A stretch of 64,000 nt of DNA from Devosia soli (lineage in GTDB: Bacteria > Pseudomonadota > Alphaproteobacteria > Rhizobiales > Devosiaceae): the NCBI RefSeq assembly GCF_000970455.1, contig NZ_LAJG01000024.1, positions 62,001-126,000 on the forward strand. The letters are read 5' to 3'. Below are positions 16,985 through 25,608 of this stretch, one piece after another. Position 1 is the stretch's first letter. Every line of letters starts with the position of its first letter. A model generated the notes under the pieces. The model had not been told where the DNA came from. It saw nothing but the letters and a program-made list of their open reading frames with translations, and did not search any database. The position numbers were made by a program, and so were the translations under genes.

Positions 16985-18139
16985 CTAGACGCGGCCTGCC
17001 ATAGCCCGGTCGAAAATGTCGAGCGCCCGCTCTTTCGTGAGTTCGATCGGATTGCCGCCTGCCGTCGGATCGAGGATCGCCATGTCGCCGATCTTTTCGC
17101 GCTGCGCGCTGTCGACACCGAAATCCTTGAGAGTATGGGGCACTTCGAGCCGGAGCCGCAGGCCGATCACGGCATGGAGGAAGGCATCGAAACTGGGCGC
17201 CAGCCCGAGATAGGCCGCGAGCCGGGCGATCTTGGCTTCGATCGCCTGCTTATTGGCCATCAGCACATAGGGCATGAACACCGCATTGGTCATGCCGTGA
17301 TGGGTATCGTAAAGCGCGCCGACCGGATGGCTCAGCGCGTGGATCGCCCCCAGCCCCTTCTGGAAAGCCGTAGCCCCCATCGCTGCCGCGCTCATCAAAT
17401 GGCCGCGCGCTTCAATATCGTTCGCGTCGAGCACCACCTTGGGCAGGTTCTCGAACACCAGCCGAATGCCTTCGATGGCAATGCCATCTGCCAAGGGATG
17501 ATAGCCCGGCGCACAATAGGCCTCGAGGCAATGGGCCAGCGCATCCATGCCCGTGCCGACGGTGATGAACTTGGGCATCCCCACCGTCAGTTCGGGATCG
17601 GCGATGACGACCCTGGGCATCATCAGCGGATGAAAGATCACTTTCTTGGTGTGGGTCGTTTCGTCGGTGATGACCCCGGCGCGCCCGACTTCCGATCCGG
17701 TGCCAGCAGTCGTTGGCACGGCGACAATGGGAAAGATTCCCTTAGGATCGGCGCGGGTCCACCAGTCGCCGATATCCTCGAAATCCCACATCGGCCGCGT
17801 CTGTCCGGCCATGAAGGCAATCACCTTGGCCGTATCGAGCCCTGAGCCGCCGCCAAAGGCAATCACCCCGTCATAACCGCCCTCGCGCAAAACCTTGATG
17901 CCTGCCTCGACATTGGCGGCGATCGGATTGGGTTTGACGTCCGAGAAAAGTCCGACCTCGATGTTTTGGGCCTTCAGATCCGCCAGCACCTTTTGCGTCA
18001 CTGGCAGCGCTGCCAATCCCGCATCGGTCACCAGCAGCGGTTTTGAAATTCCCGCCACCTTCAGCGCATCGGGCAATTCGGCGATACGCCCCGCCCCGAA
18101 GCGGACGGCGGTTGGATAATTCCAGTTGGCATTGGTCAT
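16985..18139 (-). CDS. Iron-containing alcohol dehydrogenase
   Basis: 384 residues, the normal length of group III dehydrogenases. The nucleotide-binding GGGSGLDTAKVIAF (about 95-108) and TTAGTGSEVG match the family. Metal ligands lie in GTGMDALAHCLEAY and AIHALSHPVGALYDTHHG. It oxidises a primary alcohol with NAD. It is the last enzyme of a leftward cluster with an aldehyde dehydrogenase, a PuuA-like glutamine synthetase, a permease and an FGase-type amidohydrolase. This suggests it oxidises the alcohol group of a glutamylated amino alcohol; that role is inference. Confidence 0.9.
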   Translation of the reverse strand: MTNANWNYPTAVRFGAGRIAELPDALKVAGISKPLLVTDAGLAALPVTQKVLADLKAQNIEVGLFSDVKPNPIAANVEAGIKVLREGGYDGVIAFGGGSGLDTAKVIAFMAGQTRPMWDFEDIGDWWTRADPKGIFPIVAVPTTAGTGSEVGRAGVITDETTHTKKVIFHPLMMPRVVIADPELTVGMPKFITVGTGMDALAHCLEAYCAPGYHPLADGIAIEGIRLVFENLPKVVLDANDIEARGHLMSAAAMGATAFQKGLGAIHALSHPVGALYDTHHGMTNAVFMPYVLMANKQAIEAKIARLAAYLGLAPSFDAFLHAVIGLRLRLEVPHTLKDFGVDSAQREKIGDMAILDPTAGGNPIELTKERALDIFDRAMAGRV

Positions 18140-18171
18140 CTTGGCCTCATATTTCTGACGAACTCTCCGTC

Positions 18172-18242
18172 GTCATTGCCGGCGGTCCCGGCAATCCATC
18201 TCGCCTCCGCTTGGGACCACCGGAACAAGCCCGGCGGTGACG
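18172..18242. repeat. Palindromic intergenic repeat, family A
   Basis: Two hairpins, GTCATTGCCGG...CCGGCAATCC and ACCACCGG...CCGGCGGTGAC, closely matching 604-672 including the spacer ATCTCGCCTCCGC-like text. It lies between the aldehyde and alcohol dehydrogenase genes. Confidence 0.8.
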
Positions 18243-18293
18243 ATAGAACGGAGAGAAACCCTCACTTGTGCCTCGAACGACGAGGACACATCC

Positions 18294-19676
18294 CTAAACC
18301 CGCTTGAGATGAAAACTCTTCGGCTGGGTCAAACTATGATACCCGATCTCGCTCAGCGCCCCGCCCTTGCCGGTATCCTTCACACCGGTCCAGACGAGTG
18401 CGGGATCGAGATAATCGCAGCGATTGGCGAAGACCGTGCCGGTCTCGACCTCTCTGCCGATCCTTGCCGCCGCATCGAGATCGTCGGTCCAGATCGAGGC
18501 CGTCAGGCCATAGGGGCTGTCGTTCATCAGCGAAATCGCTTCGGCATCGTCCGCGACCTTCATGATGCCGACAACCGGCCCAAAGCTTTCTTCGCGCATG
18601 ACGCTCATCTGGTGATTGACCCCGGTCAACACTTCCGGGGCGAGATAGGGCCAACCTGCCATATCCCGCGGGTCGCTCCAGTTGAGGTGCCGCGTCGCGC
18701 CGGCACGCACCGCTTCCTCGGTCTGGCGCCGCACATGATCGGCAAAGCCGCCACGCGCCATCGGCCCGACAATCGTTGCCGGGTCGAGCGGATCGCCGAG
18801 CGTCCAGCCGCGTGCCTGGCCGATGAAGCGGTCGACAAAGCCGTCATAGACGTCCTTGTGCACATAGATGCGCTCGACGCCGCAGCACGATTGTCCCGAA
18901 TTAAAGAAACTGCCATCGACGAGATTTTCCGCGGCATAATCGAGATTGGCGTCCGCCCGCACATAGGCTGGGTCCTTGCCGCCAAGCTCGAGGCCCAGCG
19001 TTGCAAACGTTCCGGCCGCCGCCTTCTCGATCCGGCGCCCGCCTTCAACCGAGCCGGTGAAATTGATGTGGTCGATCTCGCCCGAGCCAACCAGTTTTTC
19101 CGTGTCGGCATGGCTGAGGACGAGGTTCTGGAAAATGCCTTCCGGCAACCCGCCCGCCTTTGCCGCCGCCGCAAAGCGTTCCCCCGCGAGAAGCGTCTGG
19201 CTCGCATGCTTTAAAAGCACCGCGTTGCCCGCCACGAGGGCCGGCACAATGGAATTGATCGCCGTCAGGAATGGATAATTCCAGGGCGCGATCACCAGCA
19301 CCACACCCAGCGGCTCAAGCGCGATATAGCGGGTAAACCCCTCTTTCTCCGGCCGCATCGACGGGGTTAGCGCCGCCTCGGCAATGCCCAGCATGTGCCG
19401 GCTGCGCTCTTCGACCCCGCGCTTCTCTGCGCCAAAGCGGATCGGCCGGCCCATCTGCCAGGCCAGTTCAGGCACGATCTCGTCGTTCATCGCCAGGAGC
19501 GCATCGACCATCCGCCCCACCGCAGCAACGCGCTCCGCCACCGGCACCGCGCGCCACGCCCGCTGCGCCGCCTTGGCCCGCGACACCGCCGCTGCAATCT
19601 GCGCGTCATCGAGCGTCTGCCGCTCGGCAAAGATTTTTCCGTCGATGGGAGATATGATCTGGACCGTCTCGGTCAT
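18294..19676 (-). CDS. NAD(P)-dependent aldehyde dehydrogenase
   Basis: 460 residues, slightly shorter than the usual 480-500 at the N-terminus. It has APWNYPFLTAINSIVPAL, general-base Glu230 in LELGGKDPAYV and the nucleophile Cys264 in NSGQSCCGVERI. It oxidises an aldehyde to the acid. In this cluster it would act after the iron alcohol dehydrogenase on a gamma-glutamyl-amino-aldehyde, comparable to PuuC in the putrescine pathway; the substrate is inferred from context only. It is flanked on both sides by palindromic repeats. Confidence 0.92.
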   Translation of the reverse strand: MTETVQIISPIDGKIFAERQTLDDAQIAAAVSRAKAAQRAWRAVPVAERVAAVGRMVDALLAMNDEIVPELAWQMGRPIRFGAEKRGVEERSRHMLGIAEAALTPSMRPEKEGFTRYIALEPLGVVLVIAPWNYPFLTAINSIVPALVAGNAVLLKHASQTLLAGERFAAAAKAGGLPEGIFQNLVLSHADTEKLVGSGEIDHINFTGSVEGGRRIEKAAAGTFATLGLELGGKDPAYVRADANLDYAAENLVDGSFFNSGQSCCGVERIYVHKDVYDGFVDRFIGQARGWTLGDPLDPATIVGPMARGGFADHVRRQTEEAVRAGATRHLNWSDPRDMAGWPYLAPEVLTGVNHQMSVMREESFGPVVGIMKVADDAEAISLMNDSPYGLTASIWTDDLDAAARIGREVETGTVFANRCDYLDPALVWTGVKDTGKGGALSEIGYHSLTQPKSFHLKRV

Positions 19677-19737
19677 GCTTTTAGTCCGTTCAAGTCGTTA
19701 TTGTAACGCTGCAGCTCGGAGAATTTCCCGTTCCTTC

Positions 19738-19811
19738 GTCACTACCGGGCTTGTCCCGGTAGTCCATGCCTTCCGTGGGGTGGATTGCCCGGACAAGCCG
19801 GGCAATGACGG
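19738..19811. repeat. Palindromic intergenic repeat, family A (inverted copy)
   Basis: GTCACTACCGGG...CCCGGTAGTCC followed by GGATTGCCCGG...CCGGGCAATGAC. The right half is the reverse complement of the left hairpin at 604, so the two halves are mixed units. It lies between the glutamine synthetase and aldehyde dehydrogenase genes. Confidence 0.8.
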
Positions 19812-19844
19812 GGAGGATGGTTTGCTGGCCAGGCAAAGGCTTGG

Positions 19845-21239
19845 TCAGCTCCGCTCGAACCCACGCTTGCGCTCCCAATCGGTCACGCGGCGATCATATT
19901 CGAACTGCTCCCAATTGCCGGTGTGCACATAGTGCCCGACCACCTCGGGCCCGAAAGCATCGATCAGCATCTTTGAATTTTCCAGTGCCGCCACCGCATC
20001 GCGCAAGGTCTTGTGCACCTCGCGCAGGGCGCTGCCCGCATAAGCATCGCCCGAGAAGGCCGGTTCCAGCTCCAGCTTTTCTTCGATCCCCTTCAATCCT
20101 GCCGCCAGGAGCGCGGCAAAGGCGAGATAGGGATTGAGATCGGCCCCACCGATGCGGCACTCGACACGAACCCCTTTGGTGTTCTCCCCGCAAAGCCGGA
20201 ACCCGGCAGTACGATTGTCGCTCGACCAGATCGCCTTGGTTGGGGCAAAGGTGCCGACCTGGAAGCGCTTGTAGGAGTTTATGTAAGGCGCGAGGAAATA
20301 AGTGATGTCGCCGGCATAGGTCAAAAGCCCGGCCATGAAATGCTTCATAAGTTGCGACATGCCGAGCGCGTCGCTCTCGTCGACGAACTGGTTCTTGCCG
20401 TCCTTGGCGAGCGACATATGGATATGCGCTGAAGACCCGGCGAGGTCATAGGCCCACTTGGCCATGAAGGTGACCGCCTTTCCCTGCGCAAAGGCGATTT
20501 CCTTGGTGGCGTTCTTGATGACCACATGCCGGTCCGCCATGGTCAGGGCCTCGGCATAGCGGACGTTGATCTCTTCCTGCCCCGGGCCCCATTCGCCCTT
20601 GGAATTCTCGACCGGAATGCCCGAGGCATGGAGCTGATTGCGCAGCGTGCGCATCACGCCTTCCTCCTTGGTGGTCTGGAAGATGTGGTAGTCTTCGATG
20701 TAATAGCCGGCCGCGGTCAGGTTCTGGTAGCCCTTCTCGTGCGCCGAGCGGAACGTTTCGTCGAAAAGATAGAATTCGAGTTCGCTCGCGAAATTGGCCG
20801 ATAGGCCCATGGCTTCCAATCGCGCCAATTGCCTCTTGAGGATGTTCCGCGGTGCGTGCGGAACGGGCTCGTGATGGTGATGGTCAACGAGATCGGCCAG
20901 CACCAGTGCCGTACCCTCGAGCCAAGTGCACTTCATCAGCGTCGTCATGTCCGGCTTCATGACGAAATCGCCATAGCCCTTGCCCCAGTTAGCGGCCGCG
21001 TAGCCGGGCACCGGCTCCATGTCGATGTCGTCGGCAAGCAGGTAATCGCAGCCATGGGTCTCGTCCATGGCGCCATCGAGAAAGAACGCGGCCTGGAACC
21101 GCTTACCGATCAGCCGCCCCTGCATGTCGGGGAACGCGACGAGCACGGTATCGATCCGGCCTTCGGCAACATCTTTGCGTAAGCTGTCGAGCGCGTAAGT
21201 CAACGTGTCCTCAATTCTCTTGCCCCTCTCCGGTGTCAT
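19845..21239 (-). CDS. Glutamine synthetase family protein, PuuA / gamma-glutamylamine ligase type
   Basis: Up to 464 residues. The N-terminal beta-grasp has VLVAFPDMQGRLIGKRF; the catalytic part has SELEFYLFDE, HIHMSLAKDG, then ECRIGGADLNPYLAFAALL, as in GlnA3/GlnA4/PuuA proteins rather than nitrogen-assimilating GlnA. No adenylylation-tyrosine region is evident. Such ligases join glutamate to an amine using ATP. Neighbouring permease, alcohol and aldehyde dehydrogenases and an amidohydrolase suggest an amino-alcohol substrate. The first ATG lies in the end of a palindromic repeat without a good ribosome site; a TTG at 21203 with GAGG 5 nt upstream is an alternative start. Confidence 0.88.
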   Translation of the reverse strand: MTPERGKRIEDTLTYALDSLRKDVAEGRIDTVLVAFPDMQGRLIGKRFQAAFFLDGAMDETHGCDYLLADDIDMEPVPGYAAANWGKGYGDFVMKPDMTTLMKCTWLEGTALVLADLVDHHHHEPVPHAPRNILKRQLARLEAMGLSANFASELEFYLFDETFRSAHEKGYQNLTAAGYYIEDYHIFQTTKEEGVMRTLRNQLHASGIPVENSKGEWGPGQEEINVRYAEALTMADRHVVIKNATKEIAFAQGKAVTFMAKWAYDLAGSSAHIHMSLAKDGKNQFVDESDALGMSQLMKHFMAGLLTYAGDITYFLAPYINSYKRFQVGTFAPTKAIWSSDNRTAGFRLCGENTKGVRVECRIGGADLNPYLAFAALLAAGLKGIEEKLELEPAFSGDAYAGSALREVHKTLRDAVAALENSKMLIDAFGPEVVGHYVHTGNWEQFEYDRRVTDWERKRGFERS

Positions 21240-21302
21240 CCCCCGCGAAAGCGGTGACCTCTGTTGAACGGTAACGAAGGTTCCGCTTTCGCGGGAATGA
21301 CC
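21236..21302. repeat. Palindromic intergenic repeat, family B
   Basis: TCATCCCCCGCGAAAGCGG ... CCGCTTTCGCGGGAATGA: inverted arms around about 28 nt. Related copies occur at 33723, 38225 and 47721. The annotated ATG of the glutamine synthetase gene is part of its left end. Confidence 0.8.
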
Positions 21303-21319
21303 CGGTCAGTGGGTTAGTC

Positions 21320-22864
21320 CTATGCCTTGGGCGCCACCGCCGCGGCTACGGCCGCATCGCCGCGATGCTCGAGCGCGAACTCTTCCTCCGGCGACAGGAT
21401 CAGCTTGTGCCGTCCGATCAGCGCGAAATAGACGACGCCAACGGCGCACCAGAGGATCACCCAGATGACTCCCTTGAAGAAGTTCGGGTCCTGGAGCTGA
21501 TAGAAGAGCGTCACTGCCGCAATCACGATCGTCAGCACCGCGCCGGGAATGCCAACCGGCGAGCGGAACGGCCGCTCGATGTTGGGCTGGTTGCGCCGCA
21601 AGATGATGAAGCTCAGGGCCTGCATGATATAGCTCAACATGGCGCCGAACACGGCCATGTTGAGCAGCACCGAGCCGATGATATCGTCGCCGAGCTGGGT
21701 TTCGCCCGGCCCCCCACCGCCATTGACGAACCAGATGGCCAGCATGACGACGAGGCCGAGCGTTGCGCCCGCGATCATCGCTAGATGCGGGGTCTTGTAT
21801 TTTTCATGCGTCACCGACAGCGCCGAGGGGAAGTAGCCCGCCCGGCTCAGCGAATAGACCTGCCGGCCTTGCGCATAAAGATTGGTGTGGAACGAGGCGA
21901 TGAGCCCGATCAGCGCCACGATGCCGAAGAGCGGGGCTGCCGCATCGCCATAGATGGCGCGAATGCCATCGAGCGCCGGCTCGAGCGAAGAGCCGAGCGC
22001 AAAGCTGCCGACACCGGGAATGGAGGGATTGAGCAAGACGATCATGAAGGCCGAAAGCAGCAGCGTGCAGAAGCCGAGAAGAATGCCGCGCGGCAGGTCG
22101 CGCTTGGGATCGACCGATTCCTCGGCCGCCAGCGGCACCTGCTCGATGGCGAGGAACAGCCAGACCGCGAAGGGCAATGTCGCCAGCACACCCTGCCAGC
22201 CAAACGGGAACCACGATCCATTGCCCTCGGGCAGTTCGACGGCCGCGCCATCCGGCCCGGCCCCGATGTTCAAGGCCCAGCGCCCGAAATCGATATTGGG
22301 CAGCGCGCTCACCCAGAAAAACGCAAGGCCGGCGAGCGAAATCAGCGTAACGACCAGCGTTACCTTGTAAGACAGCGCCACGCCAAAGATGTTGAGCGCG
22401 AGGAAAATGGCGAAGAACACGACCCAGAGCAGTGGATAATAGGCCGTATCGAGCCCGGTGATCGAGCCGAAATAGCCCGAGATGAAGGTGCAGATCACCG
22501 CCGGGGTCAGCACATATTCGACATTTTCGAAAAGCCCCGTGATGAACCCGCCCCATGGCCCCATCGAGGTGCGCGCAAAGGAATAGGCCGCGCCAGTATG
22601 GGGCAGTGCCGGGCTCATTTCGGCGATCGATGAAACCAGGCCCAGATACATGACCGCGATGACGATGCCGGCGACCAGCATGCCGCCCCAGCCGCCGGTC
22701 ATGAAGCCGAAATTCCAGCCGGAAAAGTGGCCCGAGATCACCGCGCCGACCCCGAGCGCCCAAAGGCTCCAGATGCCGGCATAGCGCTCGAGCCCGCGCT
22801 TTTCGAAGTACGACTTGTCGCGCGTCGCATAAGCGACGCTCCCCACTCTCTTGGTCTCAGCCAT
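21320..22864 (-). CDS. APC-family amino acid/ethanolamine permease
   Basis: 514 residues with about 12 hydrophobic segments. The N-terminal cytoplasmic part ends in LWALGVGAVISGHFSGWNFG, typical of the APC superfamily branch containing ethanolamine permeases (EutP/EatP type). Another conserved stretch is FLAIEQVPLAAEESVDPKRD. It is an inner-membrane importer, probably for an amine or amino acid. It lies between the glutamine synthetase and FGase-like genes on the same strand. The ethanolamine assignment rests on recollection of the family and the gene context and needs a phylogeny. Confidence 0.85.
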   Translation of the reverse strand: MAETKRVGSVAYATRDKSYFEKRGLERYAGIWSLWALGVGAVISGHFSGWNFGFMTGGWGGMLVAGIVIAVMYLGLVSSIAEMSPALPHTGAAYSFARTSMGPWGGFITGLFENVEYVLTPAVICTFISGYFGSITGLDTAYYPLLWVVFFAIFLALNIFGVALSYKVTLVVTLISLAGLAFFWVSALPNIDFGRWALNIGAGPDGAAVELPEGNGSWFPFGWQGVLATLPFAVWLFLAIEQVPLAAEESVDPKRDLPRGILLGFCTLLLSAFMIVLLNPSIPGVGSFALGSSLEPALDGIRAIYGDAAAPLFGIVALIGLIASFHTNLYAQGRQVYSLSRAGYFPSALSVTHEKYKTPHLAMIAGATLGLVVMLAIWFVNGGGGPGETQLGDDIIGSVLLNMAVFGAMLSYIMQALSFIILRRNQPNIERPFRSPVGIPGAVLTIVIAAVTLFYQLQDPNFFKGVIWVILWCAVGVVYFALIGRHKLILSPEEEFALEHRGDAAVAAAVAPKA

Positions 22865-22906
22865 CTTCCAGTCCCCTTGGTTATGCTGAACCCTTGTGTC
22901 TCGTCC

Positions 22907-23677
22907 CTAATGCACCGGCGCTGGCCGGCGCTTCAGGCGCGCCGCCTCCAAACTCCGCGCGAGCAGACCCGCCCAGCGGCGCGCTCCTTCGGGCGAGAGA
23001 ATTTCGTCATTGCGGATTTCGATCATAGTGGCATCGAGCCCATTGCCGTCGCCGTGCTTTTCGAGTGTCAGCGTCACGCCGTTGAGCGCGGCATAGGGCT
23101 CGTTCCAGCCGGTATTGAGGTCCGGCCTTTCCGCGGCCAGCGCGTCGCGGAGGCTTTTGGTGAAGCGCGTGTCGCGTCCGTGGATGAGGCCGATCGGCCA
23201 AGGCCGCGACAGTCCGAGAAAGACCGGGGTAAAGGAATGCATGCAGACAAGGATCGTGTCCTTGCCGGCATTGCGCCGGGCTTCGAGCAGCATCTCGATG
23301 GCGCCATGAAAGGGCCGGTGATAATTGGCGATCCGGAACTGGCGCTCATCTTCGCTAAGGTTGTCATTGGCCGTAATGCGGGTCCGCTCCGAAAGCGTCC
23401 AGATGAGATCGGGCGCATCGAGCGCGCGATTGCAGTCGATGATCAAGCGCGAGACCGTGGATTCGACGAGCGGCGCATCGAGGCTATCGGACAGATTGCG
23501 GCTGACGGCCAGGGCGCCGGGGTCCCAGGCGATGTGGCTCAGCCTTTCGGTCGGGGACAGCCCGAGATCGCCATAGCGCTCGGGAATGCGGTTCGAAGCG
23601 TGATCGCAAACGATGACGAAGGGCGAATTGCCCCGCGCATTGGTCACCAGCACCGCTTTTTGCGCCTCATCGTCCAT
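22907..23677 (-). CDS. N-formylglutamate amidohydrolase family protein
   Basis: 256 residues with FGase-family segments: VIVCDHASNRIPERYG, HIAWDPGALAV, SRLIIDCNRALDAPD, NYHRPFHGAIE, VCMHSFTPVF and ATMIEIRNDE. The family cleaves N-acylated glutamate or aspartate with a metal. It is the first gene of the leftward cluster and is 42 nt from the permease. There is no histidine-degradation gene nearby, so a classical HutG role is unlikely. A role releasing glutamate from a gamma-glutamylated product is plausible (inference). Confidence 0.87.
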   Translation of the reverse strand: MDDEAQKAVLVTNARGNSPFVIVCDHASNRIPERYGDLGLSPTERLSHIAWDPGALAVSRNLSDSLDAPLVESTVSRLIIDCNRALDAPDLIWTLSERTRITANDNLSEDERQFRIANYHRPFHGAIEMLLEARRNAGKDTILVCMHSFTPVFLGLSRPWPIGLIHGRDTRFTKSLRDALAAERPDLNTGWNEPYAALNGVTLTLEKHGDGNGLDATMIEIRNDEILSPEGARRWAGLLARSLEAARLKRRPAPVH

Positions 23678-23814
23678 ATGGCCTCATGGAACGAGCGTTA
23701 ACCTTTTGGATACTAGCGCCAAATGGGCCAGTCCTGTCAATCGAGGCTCTGAGACCGCGCGCGGGCCATTGACGGGGGCAATATCTCTGCTGCTAGCTTT
23801 GGGGCGGAGGACCC

Positions 23815-24645
23815 ATGCGCATCATCGATACCCATCTACACCTGATCTATCCCGATCGCCTTTCCTATCCCTGGCTCAAAGGCGCGCCGGCGATCAACCG
23901 GCCCTGGCCGGCCGACACCTATTGGGCGGAAGTTAAGACCCTGGGTATCGAGCAAGCACTCCATATGGAGGTCGATGTCGCCGAACCCGATATCGAAAGC
24001 GAAACGGCTTTCGTTCTCGGCCTTCCCGGTATTGTCGGCTGTGTCGCCGCCTGCCGCCCGGAACTTGCCGACTTTCCCCGGCAGCTCGACCGGCTTCTTG
24101 CCATCGGCGGGACGCGGATCAAGGGCCTGCGGCGCATCCTTCACGAGGTCGACGACGCCGTCAGCACGCCGCAGCTCTTTGCCGACAATCTCGGGCGTCT
24201 CGCCCTGCACGGGCTCACCTTCGATCTTTGCCTTCGTGCCGACCAGCTCCATCTCGGCCTGGCGCTGGCGCGGAAACTGCCCGAGGTCACCTTCATCCTC
24301 GACCATTGCGGCAACCCCGATATCAACGGCATTGGCCTTGACCCGTGGCGCGCCGATCTTAGGGCCATTGCCGGCTTGCCCAACGTCCAGGGCAAGGTCT
24401 CGGGCATCGCCAATCATTGCGATCCGGATTGGACAACCGAAACGCTGCGGCCCTATGTCGAACATGTCATCGACAGTTTTGGGTGGGACCGGGTCGTGTT
24501 CGGCTCCGATTATCCCGTTGTCACCAAAACCGGAACGCTCACGCGCTGGGTCGAATCCCTCCGCGAAATCGTCGGTTCCGACAGCGCGGAGAACCAGCAA
24601 AAGCTCTTTGCCGGCAATGCCGAGCGGATCTATCGCCTTGCCTAA
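23815..24645 (+). CDS. Amidohydrolase_2 family (fuconolactonase/rhamnonolactonase-like)
   Basis: 276 residues. It begins MRIIDTHLHLIYPDRLSYPWL, the metal-binding HxH typical of COG3618 lactonases, and has TRIKGLRRILHE, VTFILDHCGNPD, VQGKVSGI and VVFGSDYPV, with the metal/catalytic His and Asp. The family contains L-fucono-1,5-lactonase, L-rhamnono-lactonase and 2-pyrone-4,6-dicarboxylate hydrolase. GGAGG precedes the ATG. It diverges from the FGase gene by 137 nt and may be a separate unit with the TIM-barrel isomerase downstream. Confidence 0.87.
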   Translation: MRIIDTHLHLIYPDRLSYPWLKGAPAINRPWPADTYWAEVKTLGIEQALHMEVDVAEPDIESETAFVLGLPGIVGCVAACRPELADFPRQLDRLLAIGGTRIKGLRRILHEVDDAVSTPQLFADNLGRLALHGLTFDLCLRADQLHLGLALARKLPEVTFILDHCGNPDINGIGLDPWRADLRAIAGLPNVQGKVSGIANHCDPDWTTETLRPYVEHVIDSFGWDRVVFGSDYPVVTKTGTLTRWVESLREIVGSDSAENQQKLFAGNAERIYRLA

Positions 24646-24767
24646 TGCATTGTGTCAGGCGCTACGCAAGGGCGCGGCACGGCGTTAAGACCTGACTGGC
24701 CACGAAATTGAATTGCGCCGCGTCCGGTCGCGTGAGATTCTGATTGCGAGGAACGGGGAGACTACCT

Positions 24768-25604
24768 ATGGCCCAGAGTGCTGACCGCATCGCGGTCTCC
24801 ACCTGGTCGTTGCATCGCCTTTTGGGCACGACCTATGCACACGACCTGACGACGTCCGCCATCGGTCCGGGCGAAGACACCTATGGCGAAGGCAGCGAAT
24901 CCCTTCTGGGACTGCCCTCGGTGCTCGCCAATCATGGCTATCATCGCCTCGAGATCGTCTCCTTCCATATGCGCAGCCGCGATCCGGTCTATCTCGCCGA
25001 GCTGCGCGAGCAGCTGCGCGTCTCCGAAGTCACGCTCCAGACCCTGCTGATCGATGCCGGTGACATCACCGACCCGGTCAATGGCGCGCGCGACACCGCC
25101 TGGATCGCCGGCTGGATCGAGGTCGCGAACGAGCTCGGCGCCGAAAATGCCCGCATCATTGCCGGCAAGCAAAAGCTGACACCCGAGACCATCGATCGTT
25201 CGGTCGCGGCTTTGCGCCAGTTGGCCGATGCCAATTCCGGGGCGCCGCTACGCCTCGTCACCGAAAACTGGTTCGATCTGCTTTCGAGCCCGAGCGTCGT
25301 CCATGAGGTTCTCGATCGGCTCGAAGGCAAGGTCGGGCTTCTCGGAGATTTCGGCAATTGGTCGGGTCCGGGCAAATACGAAGACTTGGCCTCGATCTTT
25401 CCGCGCGCCGAGCTTTGCCACGCCAAGGCGAGCTTTGCCGATGGAGAGCTCGACGAAGCCGATTATGGCGCGTGTGTCATGGCCGCGGAAAATGCAGGCT
25501 ATAAGGGCCCCTACACGCTGATCTTTGACGCTGAGCATCCCCACGAATGGGCCGGCCTTGCCCAGGAACGCGATTTCATCCTCTCGCGCCTCGACCAGGG
25601 CTGA
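24768..25604 (+). CDS. Sugar phosphate isomerase/epimerase-like TIM-barrel protein
   Basis: 278 residues from the ATG with GGGGAG 7 nt upstream. It starts DRIAVSTWSLHRLLGTTYAHD and contains LEIVSFHM, LRLVTENW and GLLGDFGNW, metal-site Glu/Asp/His residues of the xylose-isomerase-like AP_endonuc_2 superfamily, then ELCHAKASF and YTLIFDAEHP. A specific reaction cannot be assigned. The diguanylate cyclase gene starts 4 nt after its stop, so the two are likely translationally coupled. Confidence 0.8.
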   Translation: MAQSADRIAVSTWSLHRLLGTTYAHDLTTSAIGPGEDTYGEGSESLLGLPSVLANHGYHRLEIVSFHMRSRDPVYLAELREQLRVSEVTLQTLLIDAGDITDPVNGARDTAWIAGWIEVANELGAENARIIAGKQKLTPETIDRSVAALRQLADANSGAPLRLVTENWFDLLSSPSVVHEVLDRLEGKVGLLGDFGNWSGPGKYEDLASIFPRAELCHAKASFADGELDEADYGACVMAAENAGYKGPYTLIFDAEHPHEWAGLAQERDFILSRLDQG

Positions 25605-25608
25605 GCCA

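Noticed and set aside
22907-23677. HutG-type role of the FGase-family protein in histidine degradation
   Set aside because: No hut genes are near; its neighbours are a gamma-glutamyl ligase, permease and dehydrogenases.
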